Assembly: GCF_020524485.1 (NCBI RefSeq)
Contig: NZ_JAIVLF010000001.1
Location: forward strand, 682,001 to 746,000
DNA: 64,000 nucleotides
Direction of reading: 5' to 3'
DNA from: Novosphingobium profundi
Lineage (GTDB): Bacteria > Pseudomonadota > Alphaproteobacteria > Sphingomonadales > Sphingomonadaceae
The translations under genes and the position numbers were made by a program. The notes under the pieces were generated by a model that worked only from the letters and a program-made list of their open reading frames with translations, ran no database searches and was not told the DNA's origin. Shown here one piece after another: positions 50,931 through 59,760 of this stretch (positions are counted from its first letter, which is position 1; the number at the start of each line of letters is the position of its first letter).

Positions 50931-52553
50931 TCAAACGGCGGCGAACGCGTGGGCCCCCCAGTTCACCACGCGCTCTTCGTGCGTCGTGCCTGTGGTCGTG
51001 CGCGCGGCGATGGTGCTCATGAAGTGCCAGGCCCCGCGCACGCTGTCTTGCGTAAGGTCGAGCGAGACGTAGCCGCGGCGGCTGGCGTCGCACAGCGAGA
51101 GGCCGGGGTTGGCGCCTTGCAGTGCGCGGGCGAGGTTCTGCGGGGCAACCGAGGGAAGGTAGCTCTCGAAGCCCGGCGAGGTGACCGAGTGGCCTGCGTA
51201 CTCGACACCGACGGGGGCGCCATCGACGCTGAGGTTCTGGCCCCAGGCGTTGTGGCTGTCGCCCGAGAGGACGACGAGGTTCGCTTCGGCCTCGCGCGCG
51301 GCGCGCAGCAGGCGTTCGCGTGCCGCTGGGTAGCCGTCCCAGGAATCCATGTTGAAGGGCAGGCCGACCTTGCTGGCTGCGGCAATGCCCATGAGCGCCT
51401 GGCGCACCTTGGGGTCCGCACCGTTAGGGGTGATGTCGCCCATCTCGGTAGGCGACTTGAGCGAGCCCATGACGATCTGCTGCGCGAGGACCTGCCAGCG
51501 CGTACCGGACTTGACCGACTGCGCGATCTCGCGGTTGAGCCATTGCTCCTGCTTCGCGCCCATAACGGTACGGGCCGGGTCCTGCCAGGCGCCGTCGCGA
51601 AATTCGATCATGGCCTTGGCGATGTCGTCCTTGCCTACGAGCGCCTTGGCGAAATCGAGCTGTTCGACGCGTCCGGTGATGCGGGTTTCGGGGCGGAAGA
51701 TCGTGGCGAGCGAGCCGATCTGGAAGCTGTTGTAGGGAGTGTCGGAGACCGGCATCCATTCGCGGTAGACGCGCTCGGCAATGGCGCGCCGCGCGCTCCA
51801 GGGGCCTTCGGTGTCGCTCTGGTGGTTCTCCGCGCCGTTCATCCAGGCATCGTTCGCCAGTTCGTGGTCGTCCCACTGCGCCAGCATCGGGAAGCGGCGG
51901 TGAAGCGCCTGTAGGTCCGGATCCAGACGATAGGAGGCGTAGCGCAGGCGGTAGTCCGCGAGCGTCAGGATCTCGTGGTCGGGCTGGACCTCGCGCCCGG
52001 CCATGGCCTTGGCCGGATAGGAGCCGTTGGGCGCGTACTCGTAGAGGTAATCGCCGACGTGGATGACGAGGTCGAGGTCGTCGCGCTTGGCCGCATGGGC
52101 ATAGGCGTTGAAGAAGCCGAAGGGCATGTTCGAGCAGGAGAACAGCCCGATGCCGAAGCGCGCGACATCGCCGGTGGGCAGCGTGCGGGTGCGGCCGACA
52201 TCGCTGATGGAGCCATCGGGGGCGATGAAGCGGTAGTGGTACCAGCGGTTGGGGGCAAGGCCGGTGACGACCAGCTTGGCGCAGTTGTCATGCTCGGGCG
52301 AGGCGATCACCTCGCCGCCCGACACGACCTTGCGGAAAGCTTCGTCGACGGCGACCTCGCAGCGCAGTTTCGTCTCACCGCTGCCGACGTAGCGGGTCCA
52401 CAGGAGGACCGAATTGCCCGACGGTTCACCGCTCGCCACGCCGTGGGTGAAGCCCTGGGCGGTCATCGCCTGGGCCAGGCCCGGCAGCGCCAGAGCGCCG
52501 AGGCCGAGGAGGCTGCCCTGGATGAGAAGGCGGCGGTCGAGAGTGAGAGGCAT
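50931..52553 (-). CDS. phoD: PhoD-family alkaline phosphatase, Tat-exported
   Basis: This 540-aa phosphodiesterase/phosphatase has a twin-arginine signal (DRRLLIQGSLLGLGALALPGLAQA), an N-terminal PhoD beta domain and the metallophosphatase core. Motifs include FSCSNMPFGFF, VIHVGDYLYEY, AQWDDHELANDAW and VVLSGDSHNAWG. It releases phosphate from organic esters in the periplasm. The ATG at 52553 is preferred to a TTG at 52562. A TonB receptor lies upstream on the same strand, with a terminator between. Confidence 0.93.
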   Translation of the reverse strand: MPLTLDRRLLIQGSLLGLGALALPGLAQAMTAQGFTHGVASGEPSGNSVLLWTRYVGSGETKLRCEVAVDEAFRKVVSGGEVIASPEHDNCAKLVVTGLAPNRWYHYRFIAPDGSISDVGRTRTLPTGDVARFGIGLFSCSNMPFGFFNAYAHAAKRDDLDLVIHVGDYLYEYAPNGSYPAKAMAGREVQPDHEILTLADYRLRYASYRLDPDLQALHRRFPMLAQWDDHELANDAWMNGAENHQSDTEGPWSARRAIAERVYREWMPVSDTPYNSFQIGSLATIFRPETRITGRVEQLDFAKALVGKDDIAKAMIEFRDGAWQDPARTVMGAKQEQWLNREIAQSVKSGTRWQVLAQQIVMGSLKSPTEMGDITPNGADPKVRQALMGIAAASKVGLPFNMDSWDGYPAARERLLRAAREAEANLVVLSGDSHNAWGQNLSVDGAPVGVEYAGHSVTSPGFESYLPSVAPQNLARALQGANPGLSLCDASRRGYVSLDLTQDSVRGAWHFMSTIAARTTTGTTHEERVVNWGAHAFAAV

Positions 52554-52602
52554 GGCAGGCAATGTCCTGTGTCGCAGGCTATCGGGAAGTGCGAAAAAGG
52601 GG

Positions 52603-52646
52603 CGGGGTGGCCGGGCGCGGGACGTGTCCTGTGCCCGGCCACCCCG
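52603..52646 (-). terminator. Intrinsic terminator after the phosphate-locus TonB receptor
   Basis: A 14-bp perfect stem pairs 52603-52616 with 52633-52646 around a 16-nt loop. On the minus strand it is followed by CCCTTTTTCGC, giving a five-T run. It starts six bases beyond the receptor stop and lies before phoD, so phoD expression would need readthrough or its own promoter. Confidence 0.8.
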
Positions 52647-52651
52647 GATCG

Positions 52652-54949
52652 TCAGAAGCGGGCCTTCACGGTCACGCCGTAGGTGCGCGGCTCGGCCGGG
52701 ATGAAGGTGGGGTGCCCGAAGGCGCCGCCGGTGTTGCCCGCATCGAGGAGGTACTTCTCGTCGAAGAGGTTACGCGCCCAGCCCGCGATTTCATACTGGC
52801 CGTTGGCGAAGGTCACGCCGCCGCGCACGTTGGCGAGCGTCACGCCGGGCTGGCTGATCGCTTCGGTGTTGGGCGTCTCGAAGTAGATCTTCGAGCGGTA
52901 GGTCACGCTGGGCGAGAGGAACAGGCCGACGGTCTCGGTTACCGGGGCATCGATGATGAGCCCGGCCGAGGCCTGCCACTCGGGCTGGAGGCGGAAGCGC
53001 GAACCGGCCAGGTTGCCGTTCTCGGGATCGTTGTCGATACCGCCATCGATCCAGCCACCGTTGGCGTAGGCGCGCAGCCAGGAAGTGGGGCTCACCTCGA
53101 CTTCGGCCTCGACGCCCAGGTTGCTGGCCGAGCCCGCGCTGATCGTGCGCGCGTTGCCGCCCGCCTCGATCACGGTGACCTGGAAGTCGGAGTACTGCTG
53201 GTAGTAGACGCCGAGCGAGCCCGAGAAGATGCCGCTCGCCATCTTCACGCCGCCTTCGTAGTTCCACACGGTCTCGTTGCCGACCTCGTTGGGGCCTGCA
53301 TAGCGTGCCCCTGTGTCGGCGTCGGTGAGCGTCGTCACCTGGACCGAGGGTGAACGGCGGCCCTTGGAGATAGTGGCGTAGAGGTTGACCTCGTCGGTCA
53401 CGCGCAGCAGCGCGTTGAAGCGCGGCAGGAATGCCGCGTAGCTGCGGTCCGCGTAGACCACCTCGCCATCGGTGTTGGCGTAAGGCAGCAGCGGCTGGCC
53501 GTAGATCGGGGCGACCGGCTGGTAGGTGGAATAGCCCGAGCGGCGCTTCTCGATGAGGACGCGCGCGCCCGCGTTGAGTTCAAGCGCCGGGGTAGGGATC
53601 CAGGTCGCCTCGCCGAACATCGACCAGGACTGGTTGCGGCCCTCGTTCTGGAACCAGCTGGCATAGGGCGCGCTTTCGATCAGGCCGCCGGTGGCAAGAC
53701 CCGTGGCGAGCGCGGCGGGCACGGAATTGTCGGGCGCTACGCAGCCAAGGCCGGGGATGATGTTCGCGGTGCACTGCAGGTAGGTGCCGACTTCGCTGGA
53801 GAAGGGCACGTACTGGCGCGTGTCCTCGATCATGTAGTTCCAGCCGAAGTGGGCGCGCCACTGGTCATCGGCATAGGCGAAGCGGCCCTCGTGGCTGAAC
53901 TGCCAGCCATCGGCCTGCTCGGCGAATTCCAGATAGGAGGCGGCCGAACCATCGGCGTCGAAGACCTCCAGCGAATCGAAGTTGCGGTAGCCGTTGACCG
54001 TGGTGAAGCTCCAGCCGTCCGCGAAGTCCCAGTTGAAGGTGAAGTTCACGTCGTAGACGTCACGGTCGAGGCCCAGCTTGTCCTTGCCCAGGACTTCCTG
54101 TGAATTGGGCGAGCCGCCCAGGTACGCATCGCCGTAGACGTCGTCCACGGCCGTCGAGCCGAGCGTGCGCGAAAGGAACGGCGTGCCCGAGTTGCGCTGG
54201 CGGTCGTAGGTGAAGACGAGATCCGCGGTGATGTCCGGGGTGGGGGTGAAGCGCAGCGAGCCGCGCACGCCCAGCGTGTTGATGCCGTAGAGGTCGTCCT
54301 GATCGGGCGCGAGGTTCTTCACGTAGCCGTCGCGGTTCTTGTACTTGAACGCGACGCGGCCCGCGATCACGTCGTTGCCTGCATTCAGGAAGCCGCCCGC
54401 TTCATAATAGTCATAGTTGCCGTAGCCGCCCGAAATCTCGGCCGAGAGGCCGGGCTTGGGCTTGGCCGAGACCATCGAGATCGCGCCCACGGTCGAAGCG
54501 GTGCCGAACAGGGTCGCCTGCGGGCCCTTGACGACCTCAATGCGCTCCATGTCGTAGATGCCCTGGTAGGCCCCGCGCGAGCGCGAGATGTCGACGCCGT
54601 TGTAATAGAGCGTGACGCGCGCGGCGTCCTGCGCCGAGCCGCTGTCCGAGGTGATGCCGCGGATCACGATGCCCGGGTTGTTGGCGCTCTGCTCCTGGAT
54701 GTTGAGGCCGGGAACGTAAGCCGAAAGCTCGTCGAGTTCGGAAACGCCGATTTCCGCCATGCGTTCGCCCGAAAGCGCGCTGAGGGTGACGGGCACGTCC
54801 TGTGCGCGCTGTTCATAGCGCTGCGTGGTGACGATGATCGCGTTTTCGCTTTCGCCAATGCCGTCGGCCTCGGCGGCCTGTGCGGCAGAGGCAAGCGCGA
54901 CAAGGGACGAACCGACGACAAGTGCGGAGAAGACAGCGGACAGTTTCAC
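52652..54949 (-). CDS. TonB-dependent outer-membrane receptor (GTG start)
   Basis: This 765-aa receptor has a signal peptide ending ASAAQA, a TonB-box-like NAIIVTTQRYEQRAQDVPVTLSA, a plug domain (YVPGLNIQEQ, IVIRGITS, ERIEVVKGPQATLFG), a beta-barrel and a C-terminal Phe (VKARF). The short VTTQRRE-like start resembles siderophore and vitamin receptors. The phoD neighbour suggests a phosphorus- or organic-ester-related substrate, but this is inference. The start is GTG with GAGGGA about 10-15 bases upstream. Confidence 0.88.
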   Translation of the reverse strand: MKLSAVFSALVVGSSLVALASAAQAAEADGIGESENAIIVTTQRYEQRAQDVPVTLSALSGERMAEIGVSELDELSAYVPGLNIQEQSANNPGIVIRGITSDSGSAQDAARVTLYYNGVDISRSRGAYQGIYDMERIEVVKGPQATLFGTASTVGAISMVSAKPKPGLSAEISGGYGNYDYYEAGGFLNAGNDVIAGRVAFKYKNRDGYVKNLAPDQDDLYGINTLGVRGSLRFTPTPDITADLVFTYDRQRNSGTPFLSRTLGSTAVDDVYGDAYLGGSPNSQEVLGKDKLGLDRDVYDVNFTFNWDFADGWSFTTVNGYRNFDSLEVFDADGSAASYLEFAEQADGWQFSHEGRFAYADDQWRAHFGWNYMIEDTRQYVPFSSEVGTYLQCTANIIPGLGCVAPDNSVPAALATGLATGGLIESAPYASWFQNEGRNQSWSMFGEATWIPTPALELNAGARVLIEKRRSGYSTYQPVAPIYGQPLLPYANTDGEVVYADRSYAAFLPRFNALLRVTDEVNLYATISKGRRSPSVQVTTLTDADTGARYAGPNEVGNETVWNYEGGVKMASGIFSGSLGVYYQQYSDFQVTVIEAGGNARTISAGSASNLGVEAEVEVSPTSWLRAYANGGWIDGGIDNDPENGNLAGSRFRLQPEWQASAGLIIDAPVTETVGLFLSPSVTYRSKIYFETPNTEAISQPGVTLANVRGGVTFANGQYEIAGWARNLFDEKYLLDAGNTGGAFGHPTFIPAEPRTYGVTVKARF

Positions 54950-55231
54950 GGAAAAAAGGTTCCCTCACGAAATAAGCGACACGTTGGAGTGGCTTGCGGG
55001 AAGCCCCCTAGCCGGTGTTTGTGACAGCCGCGCGAACCCTTCCGCTTGAAAACGGGGAAGGTCTACGGTGCCGGGGAGGCCCTTTGTCGCAAATTTACAA
55101 TCGGGAACAGCCTGTTCGTGCAGGCATCAGGATGTGCCTTCGACAGACACGCAGACGCAGCCGGACGCGTAAGGGCCGACTGCGTGGGATGTGCGAGAGG
55201 TCCAGGAAGGACGACGCCGGGGGGCGGCGCC

Positions 55232-55696
55232 TCAGCAGGCGTAGAGAGGGGCGCTCTCTGCCTTGGGTGTGGCGCGCAAGAGGCGGTTCTCCACCTGCCC
55301 GCCCAGAGTTCCGGCCATGTTGCCGTTGCGGCGCTGGTTGGCCAGACCGATGCCATGCAGGTCGAGAGGGGCGGATAACTGCACGCCGAATTCGCGGCCT
55401 TCCACCCAGCGGACCTCGCCCTTGAGGCCGAAGGTCCCGGCAAGGTCAAGCTCGATCACTTCGCCGCAGCAAGGGAGCAGGTCCTTGCTGGCAAGGCACA
55501 TGCCCTGCTCGGAAACGTTGCGGATCATCACCGGGGTGCCGTCCAGACCGGGCAGCGTCATCATCGCGCGCATCAAGGTGCGGTGGCGGGGTGCGCGCGT
55601 CACGCGGGCCATGCGGCCGCCCCGTGCCTTCATCGCACTCGCTTCCGCCGTCTGCTGCGTCCCCGCTATCGCGGCCTCTCTATCCAGCATTCCCAT
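55232..55696 (-). CDS. PilZ-domain protein
   Basis: This 154-aa protein has a single PilZ domain, a cyclic-di-GMP receptor fold. The Arg-rich motif RAPRHR lies at 34-39 and the second motif NVSEQG at 60-65, followed by LPCCGEVIELDL and VRWVEGREFGVQL. Gene context does not point to a target. GAGGAGACC precedes the ATG. The 282-bp gap toward the TonB receptor shows no further gene. Confidence 0.87.
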   Translation of the reverse strand: MGMLDREAAIAGTQQTAEASAMKARGGRMARVTRAPRHRTLMRAMMTLPGLDGTPVMIRNVSEQGMCLASKDLLPCCGEVIELDLAGTFGLKGEVRWVEGREFGVQLSAPLDLHGIGLANQRRNGNMAGTLGGQVENRLLRATPKAESAPLYAC

Positions 55697-55956
55697 ATCG
55701 TCGGGTCTCCTCGCTGGTCTTCCGCATCGGGCGGCAGACTCTCCTCACTCTCAATCTAGATGATGCGCGGGACATTGCTGGCGAAGCGTTAACCCTCGCC
55801 CCGGTGGATTTGCGATGAAAACGATTGAATTTGCGCCGTGCACGGGGTTAATCTTTTCCGGCCTGCCCCGGCCTCGCGCGTATCTGGTTGCAAAGACTGC
55901 ATCTGAGCACGGCAAGGCTTGCCGTGCGCCAAAAAATCTTCACATGACATGGAACG

Positions 55957-58050
55957 ATGCTGCGCCAGTACGAACTAGTTGAACGCGTCAAGGAATACGC
56001 GCCCGAGGCCGACGAGGCCCTGCTCAACCGTGCCTATGTCTACACGGTCCAGAAGCATGGAACCCAAAAGCGGGCGAGCGGGGACCCCTATTTCTCGCAC
56101 CCGGTCGAAGTCGCCGGCCTGATGACCGAGCTCAAGCTCGACCAGCAGACAATTATCACCGCGCTCCTCCACGACACGGTCGAGGATACGCTGGCGACGA
56201 CCGACGAGATCGAGAAGCTCTTTGGCGCTGACGTTGCGCGGCTGGTCGATGGCGTCACCAAGCTCTCCAAGATCGAGGTGATGACCGAGAACGAGCGCGC
56301 GGCCGAGAACCTGCGCAAGTTCCTCCTTGCCATGAGCGAGGACCTGCGCGTCCTCCTCGTCAAGCTGGCCGACCGCCTCCACAACATGCGCACGCTCCAC
56401 TTCATCAAGAAGCCGGAGAAGCGCCAGCGCATCGCGCGCGAGACCATGGAGATCTACGCGCCGCTGGCCGAGCGCGTGGGCATGTACGAATACATGCGCG
56501 AGATGCAGCTCCTCGCCTTCGAGCAGCTCGAGCCCGAAGGCTACGCCACGATCACCGGGCGTCTGGCCCAGATACGCAGCCAGGAAGGTGGGCAGGTCGA
56601 TGCGATTGCGCTGGCCATCAAGCAGGCGCTCGCCGAAGCGGGCATCGCGGTCGAGGTGACGGGGCGGGAGAAGCACCCCTATTCGATCTGGCGCAAGATG
56701 AAGGAGCGCCACGTCTCCTTCGAGCAGATCACCGACATCATGGCCTTCCGCGTCCTCACCGAAAACCCGGACGACTGCTACCGCGCGCTGGGCGTGCTGC
56801 ACCAGCACTGGCAGATGATCCCGGGGCGCTTCAAGGACTACATCTCGACGCCCAAGTCGAATGGCTACCAGTCCCTGCACACCGCGCTCATCTACGAGAA
56901 CTCGATGCGCATGGAAGTGCAGATCCGCACCCGCGAGATGCACCGCCTCAACGAGTTCGGCCTGGCCGCACACTGGGCCTACAAGCAGGGCGGCTCGCGC
57001 CCCGACGGGCAGGTCGGCTGGCTGCGCGATCTGATCGAGATCGTCGACAGCACGCACGACGCCGAGGAACTGCTCGAGAACACCAAGCTCGCGATCTACC
57101 AGGACCGCATCTTCGCTTTCACCCCCAAGGGCGCGCTGCACCAGCTGCCCAAGGGCTCGACCGCGGTCGACTTCGCCTTCGCGGTCCATACCGATCTTGG
57201 CAGTTCGGCGGTGGGCGCCAAGATCAACAACCGCCACATGCCGCTGCGCACCCGTCTCAACAATGGCGACGTGGTGGAGATCATCAAGAGCGAGGGGTCC
57301 GAGCCGCAGCTCTCCTGGCTGGGCTTCGTCGTGACCGGCAAGGCCCGCGCCACGATCCGCCGCGCGGTGCGCGCCAAGGAGCGCGCCGAGATCGCCGAGA
57401 TCGGCTCCAAGCTTTACGACGAGATCGTCACCCGCCTGCCCCAGCGCATCGGCAAGAAGGCGCTCCACGCCGCAATGGAACGCCTCGGAATGCGCAGTGA
57501 GGAAGACCTCATGTTCGCGATCGGCTCGGCCCATGTGACCGACCGCGAGGTGATGGAAGCGCTGGTCCCGGGCAGCACCGAGACCATGCCCGACGATCCC
57601 GAATGGACCCGCAGCGAGAAGGCCATCTCGATCAAGGGGCTGACGGCGGGGATGGGATTCGAGCTCGCCAAGTGCTGCCACCCGGTGCCGGGCGATCGCA
57701 TCGTCGGTCTGCGCCGTCCCGACCACAAGGTCGAGGTCCACACGATCGATTGCCTGACGCTGGCCAATGGCGTCGATGCCGACTGGCTCGACCTGTCCTG
57801 GGGCTCGCGCACGACGGGCGCGACCGGACGTCTGCGCCTCGTGCTCTACAACCGGCCCGGCACGCTGGCCGAAGTCACGCAGATCTTCGCCAACGCGCAC
57901 GCCAACGTCGCCAGCCTCAACATGGTCCAGCGCGACGATCCCTTCGGCACCTACGAGGCGGATCTCGAAGTCGCCGACCTGGCCCACCTCACGCGCATCA
58001 TCGCGGCGCTACGGGCAAGTGCGGCGGTGACCGACGCGGAGCGCATCTAG
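55957..58050 (+). CDS. rsh: Bifunctional (p)ppGpp synthetase/hydrolase
   Basis: This 697-aa Rel/SpoT homologue controls the stringent response. The HD hydrolase domain has FSHPVEVA (H48) and HDTVEDT at 72-78, both intact. The synthetase domain has RFKDYISTPKSNGYQSLHT. A TGS domain (FAFTPKGALHQLPKGSTAVDFAFAVH), a CC/zinc-like region (AKCCHPVPGD) and an ACT domain follow. It is the only such gene in the window and both active sites look functional. GGAAC lies close before the ATG. Confidence 0.96.
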   Translation: MLRQYELVERVKEYAPEADEALLNRAYVYTVQKHGTQKRASGDPYFSHPVEVAGLMTELKLDQQTIITALLHDTVEDTLATTDEIEKLFGADVARLVDGVTKLSKIEVMTENERAAENLRKFLLAMSEDLRVLLVKLADRLHNMRTLHFIKKPEKRQRIARETMEIYAPLAERVGMYEYMREMQLLAFEQLEPEGYATITGRLAQIRSQEGGQVDAIALAIKQALAEAGIAVEVTGREKHPYSIWRKMKERHVSFEQITDIMAFRVLTENPDDCYRALGVLHQHWQMIPGRFKDYISTPKSNGYQSLHTALIYENSMRMEVQIRTREMHRLNEFGLAAHWAYKQGGSRPDGQVGWLRDLIEIVDSTHDAEELLENTKLAIYQDRIFAFTPKGALHQLPKGSTAVDFAFAVHTDLGSSAVGAKINNRHMPLRTRLNNGDVVEIIKSEGSEPQLSWLGFVVTGKARATIRRAVRAKERAEIAEIGSKLYDEIVTRLPQRIGKKALHAAMERLGMRSEEDLMFAIGSAHVTDREVMEALVPGSTETMPDDPEWTRSEKAISIKGLTAGMGFELAKCCHPVPGDRIVGLRRPDHKVEVHTIDCLTLANGVDADWLDLSWGSRTTGATGRLRLVLYNRPGTLAEVTQIFANAHANVASLNMVQRDDPFGTYEADLEVADLAHLTRIIAALRASAAVTDAERI

Positions 58051-58057
58051 GCGCGGG

Positions 58058-58375
58058 CTAGAAGGTCAGCTCCACCTCGACTGGCTCATCTTCGGCTAGG
58101 TCTTCGGCCTTGCGCACGGCGGCCTTGATGGGGAGCAGCCAGGCGCCGTCGCCCTTGCTGGGAAAGACCGAGGTCGCAAAGCGCGTCGCTCCGATACGCG
58201 CCTGGACCTTGATCGAACCGAAGCCGCGCCCCAGGCCCTCCAGCTTGCGCATCAGCGCGGTCGCGCTCAGCGTCTCGGCATCGGCGCCGGTGATACTGAG
58301 GAAGTACCAGGTCCCCCCGTTCGCGCTGCCCGTCCAGCGCCAGAGCGAGGCGGTGTGCGTGAGTGTCTCGCTCAT
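58058..58375 (-). CDS. DUF1905 domain protein
   Basis: This 105-aa small protein has a single DUF1905 domain, recognised by WRWTGSANGGTWYFLSI and GFGSIKVQARIGATRFATSVFPSKGDGAWLLPIKAAVRKAED. The family has a beta-barrel fold and unknown function. Its ATG overlaps the cyclophilin stop by four bases, so the two are co-translated. It is convergent with rsh, with seven bases between. Confidence 0.85.
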   Translation of the reverse strand: MSETLTHTASLWRWTGSANGGTWYFLSITGADAETLSATALMRKLEGLGRGFGSIKVQARIGATRFATSVFPSKGDGAWLLPIKAAVRKAEDLAEDEPVEVELTF

Positions 58376-59451
58376 TTCGCGGCGTGGCGGATGGGCACGG
58401 GGATGTTGCAGATGTCGATGCCGCCTGTGGGCTGGATGTAGAATGTGTCCTTGCGGTTGGCGCGCGAGGCGACGTACTTTTCAAAGCTTACGCTGTCGGT
58501 GGCGAGATATTCGAAGGCGGAAAGGTCCGCCACTTCGTCACCCATGCGCACCGAGACGATGGGTGTGCGCTCCTGCGGCGTTTCGTAGAAGCTGAGTTCG
58601 CCCGTGCCGCGCGGCAGCGAGGAGAGGTACTCCATCCCTTCGATCACCCGGCCGACGACGGCGATGTTGCGGTCGAGCTGGCGCGGGGCCTGTCCGATCA
58701 CCGCGTAGAGCTCGGCGCCGGTACCGGTGTCGGGCGAATAATTGCGGCCCACTCCCACCGCGCCGTAGCAGTGGAGGGGCCAGAATCTCGGGTCGGTCTC
58801 GTCGGGATCTTCCGGGGCATCGGTGGCAACCGGCCAGCCCTGGTAGAACTCCACCCAGGGCGCGTAGCTGTCGCGCATGTGCCAGCCCATGTCGGCCTTC
58901 GCGGTGGCTGTGGCGGGAATCGAGGCGGGAGGGAGATCCTCTCCGATGAACAGGGATTGCGAATCGACTTCGGCCATGTCGGCCGAGACACGCGCTTCCG
59001 CTGCGCACTCGGAGTAGTCCTCCTCCGCGAACGAGGTGGTGTAGTCCTCCTCGCCCGGCGTGCAGAGCCCGTCCGGCAGCGGCTTGGCCTTGGCCGGGTT
59101 TTCACCCTCTGGATCGCCCCATTGCACCACGTAGTTGTCCTGGACCCGGACAATGGCGATGCCGTCGTACCAGCGCGCGGCAACGAGCGCGCGCATGTTG
59201 TGCGTCCAGGGTACCGAGAAGGGTCGCGGCATGAGCTGGATCACCACCCGGCGCGGCGTGCCATCTGTGGCAGGGGCCAGGTCCATGACCATGAGATCGG
59301 ACGGCGCGATCTTACGCCATTCCCGGGCCTCGGACGCCTTGACGATGCTGTCGGGTGTGACGTCCGGTGCTCCCTCCTGCGCCGCTAGGGGAACTGCAAG
59401 AGCGGACGTGGCGGCGAGCAAGGGCAGGAGATGCCGAAGGAAAATGCGCAT
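58372..59451 (-). CDS. Periplasmic cyclophilin-type peptidylprolyl isomerase
   Basis: This 359-aa protein has a signal peptide (about 1-24, ending PLAAQ) and a cyclophilin-like domain. It is recognised by the RRVVIQLMPRPFSVPWTHNMRALVAARWYDGIAIVRVQDNYVVQWGDPEG block, GYGAVGVGRNYSPDTGTGAELYAVIGQAPRQLDRNIAVVGRVIEGM and nearby residues, although HCYGAVGVGR diverges from the strict active site. An insertion of about 80 residues lies in the middle. It may assist outer-membrane protein folding. The start at ATG 59451 excludes an upstream frame running through the tRNA. Confidence 0.87.
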   Translation of the reverse strand: MRIFLRHLLPLLAATSALAVPLAAQEGAPDVTPDSIVKASEAREWRKIAPSDLMVMDLAPATDGTPRRVVIQLMPRPFSVPWTHNMRALVAARWYDGIAIVRVQDNYVVQWGDPEGENPAKAKPLPDGLCTPGEEDYTTSFAEEDYSECAAEARVSADMAEVDSQSLFIGEDLPPASIPATATAKADMGWHMRDSYAPWVEFYQGWPVATDAPEDPDETDPRFWPLHCYGAVGVGRNYSPDTGTGAELYAVIGQAPRQLDRNIAVVGRVIEGMEYLSSLPRGTGELSFYETPQERTPIVSVRMGDEVADLSAFEYLATDSVSFEKYVASRANRKDTFYIQPTGGIDICNIPVPIRHAAK

Positions 59452-59525
59452 GAAATGACGATGCCACGCGCTCAGTGCTTGCGAAAGCCAAAAAGTGGCG
59501 CTAGTGGCACGCGCTCCAGCGATGC

Positions 59526-59616
59526 GGAGCGGTGGCCGAGTGGTCGAAGGCGCACGCCTGGAAAGTGTGTATACGGTAACCCCGTATCGAGGGTTCGAAT
59601 CCCTCCCGCTCCGCCA
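59526..59616 (+). tRNA. tRNA-Ser (anticodon GGA)
   Basis: A full class II cloverleaf is visible. The acceptor stem GGAGCGG pairs with CCGCTCC at 59606-59612. The anticodon loop CTGGAAA at 59558-59564 has anticodon GGA at 59560-59562. A long variable arm, the TTCGAAT T-loop and an encoded CCA at 59614-59616 follow. Its 3' end is probably the island attachment site. Confidence 0.97.
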
Positions 59617-59760
59617 CTGGTGGCAACACCCACATTCATAATCGTCCACGAAAAGCCAAGGAATACCTTGGCTTACGTGGTGATTCGCGTCCTCCTGCAT
59701 CCAGCCTCATCCACCGGTGTCCGATTGGAAATGTGGGAAGGAATGTGGGAGAATTTGGGC

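Noticed and set aside
54950-55231. Possible cobalamin riboswitch before the TonB receptor
   Set aside because: A GCCACTCC stretch and a few short stems caught the eye on the minus strand, but the B12-box and the conserved core order are absent.
55975-57987. 670-codon open frame antisense to the Rel/SpoT gene
   Set aside because: It mirrors the codon pattern of rsh, which has all its domains intact. No ribosome site or known motif supports the antisense frame.
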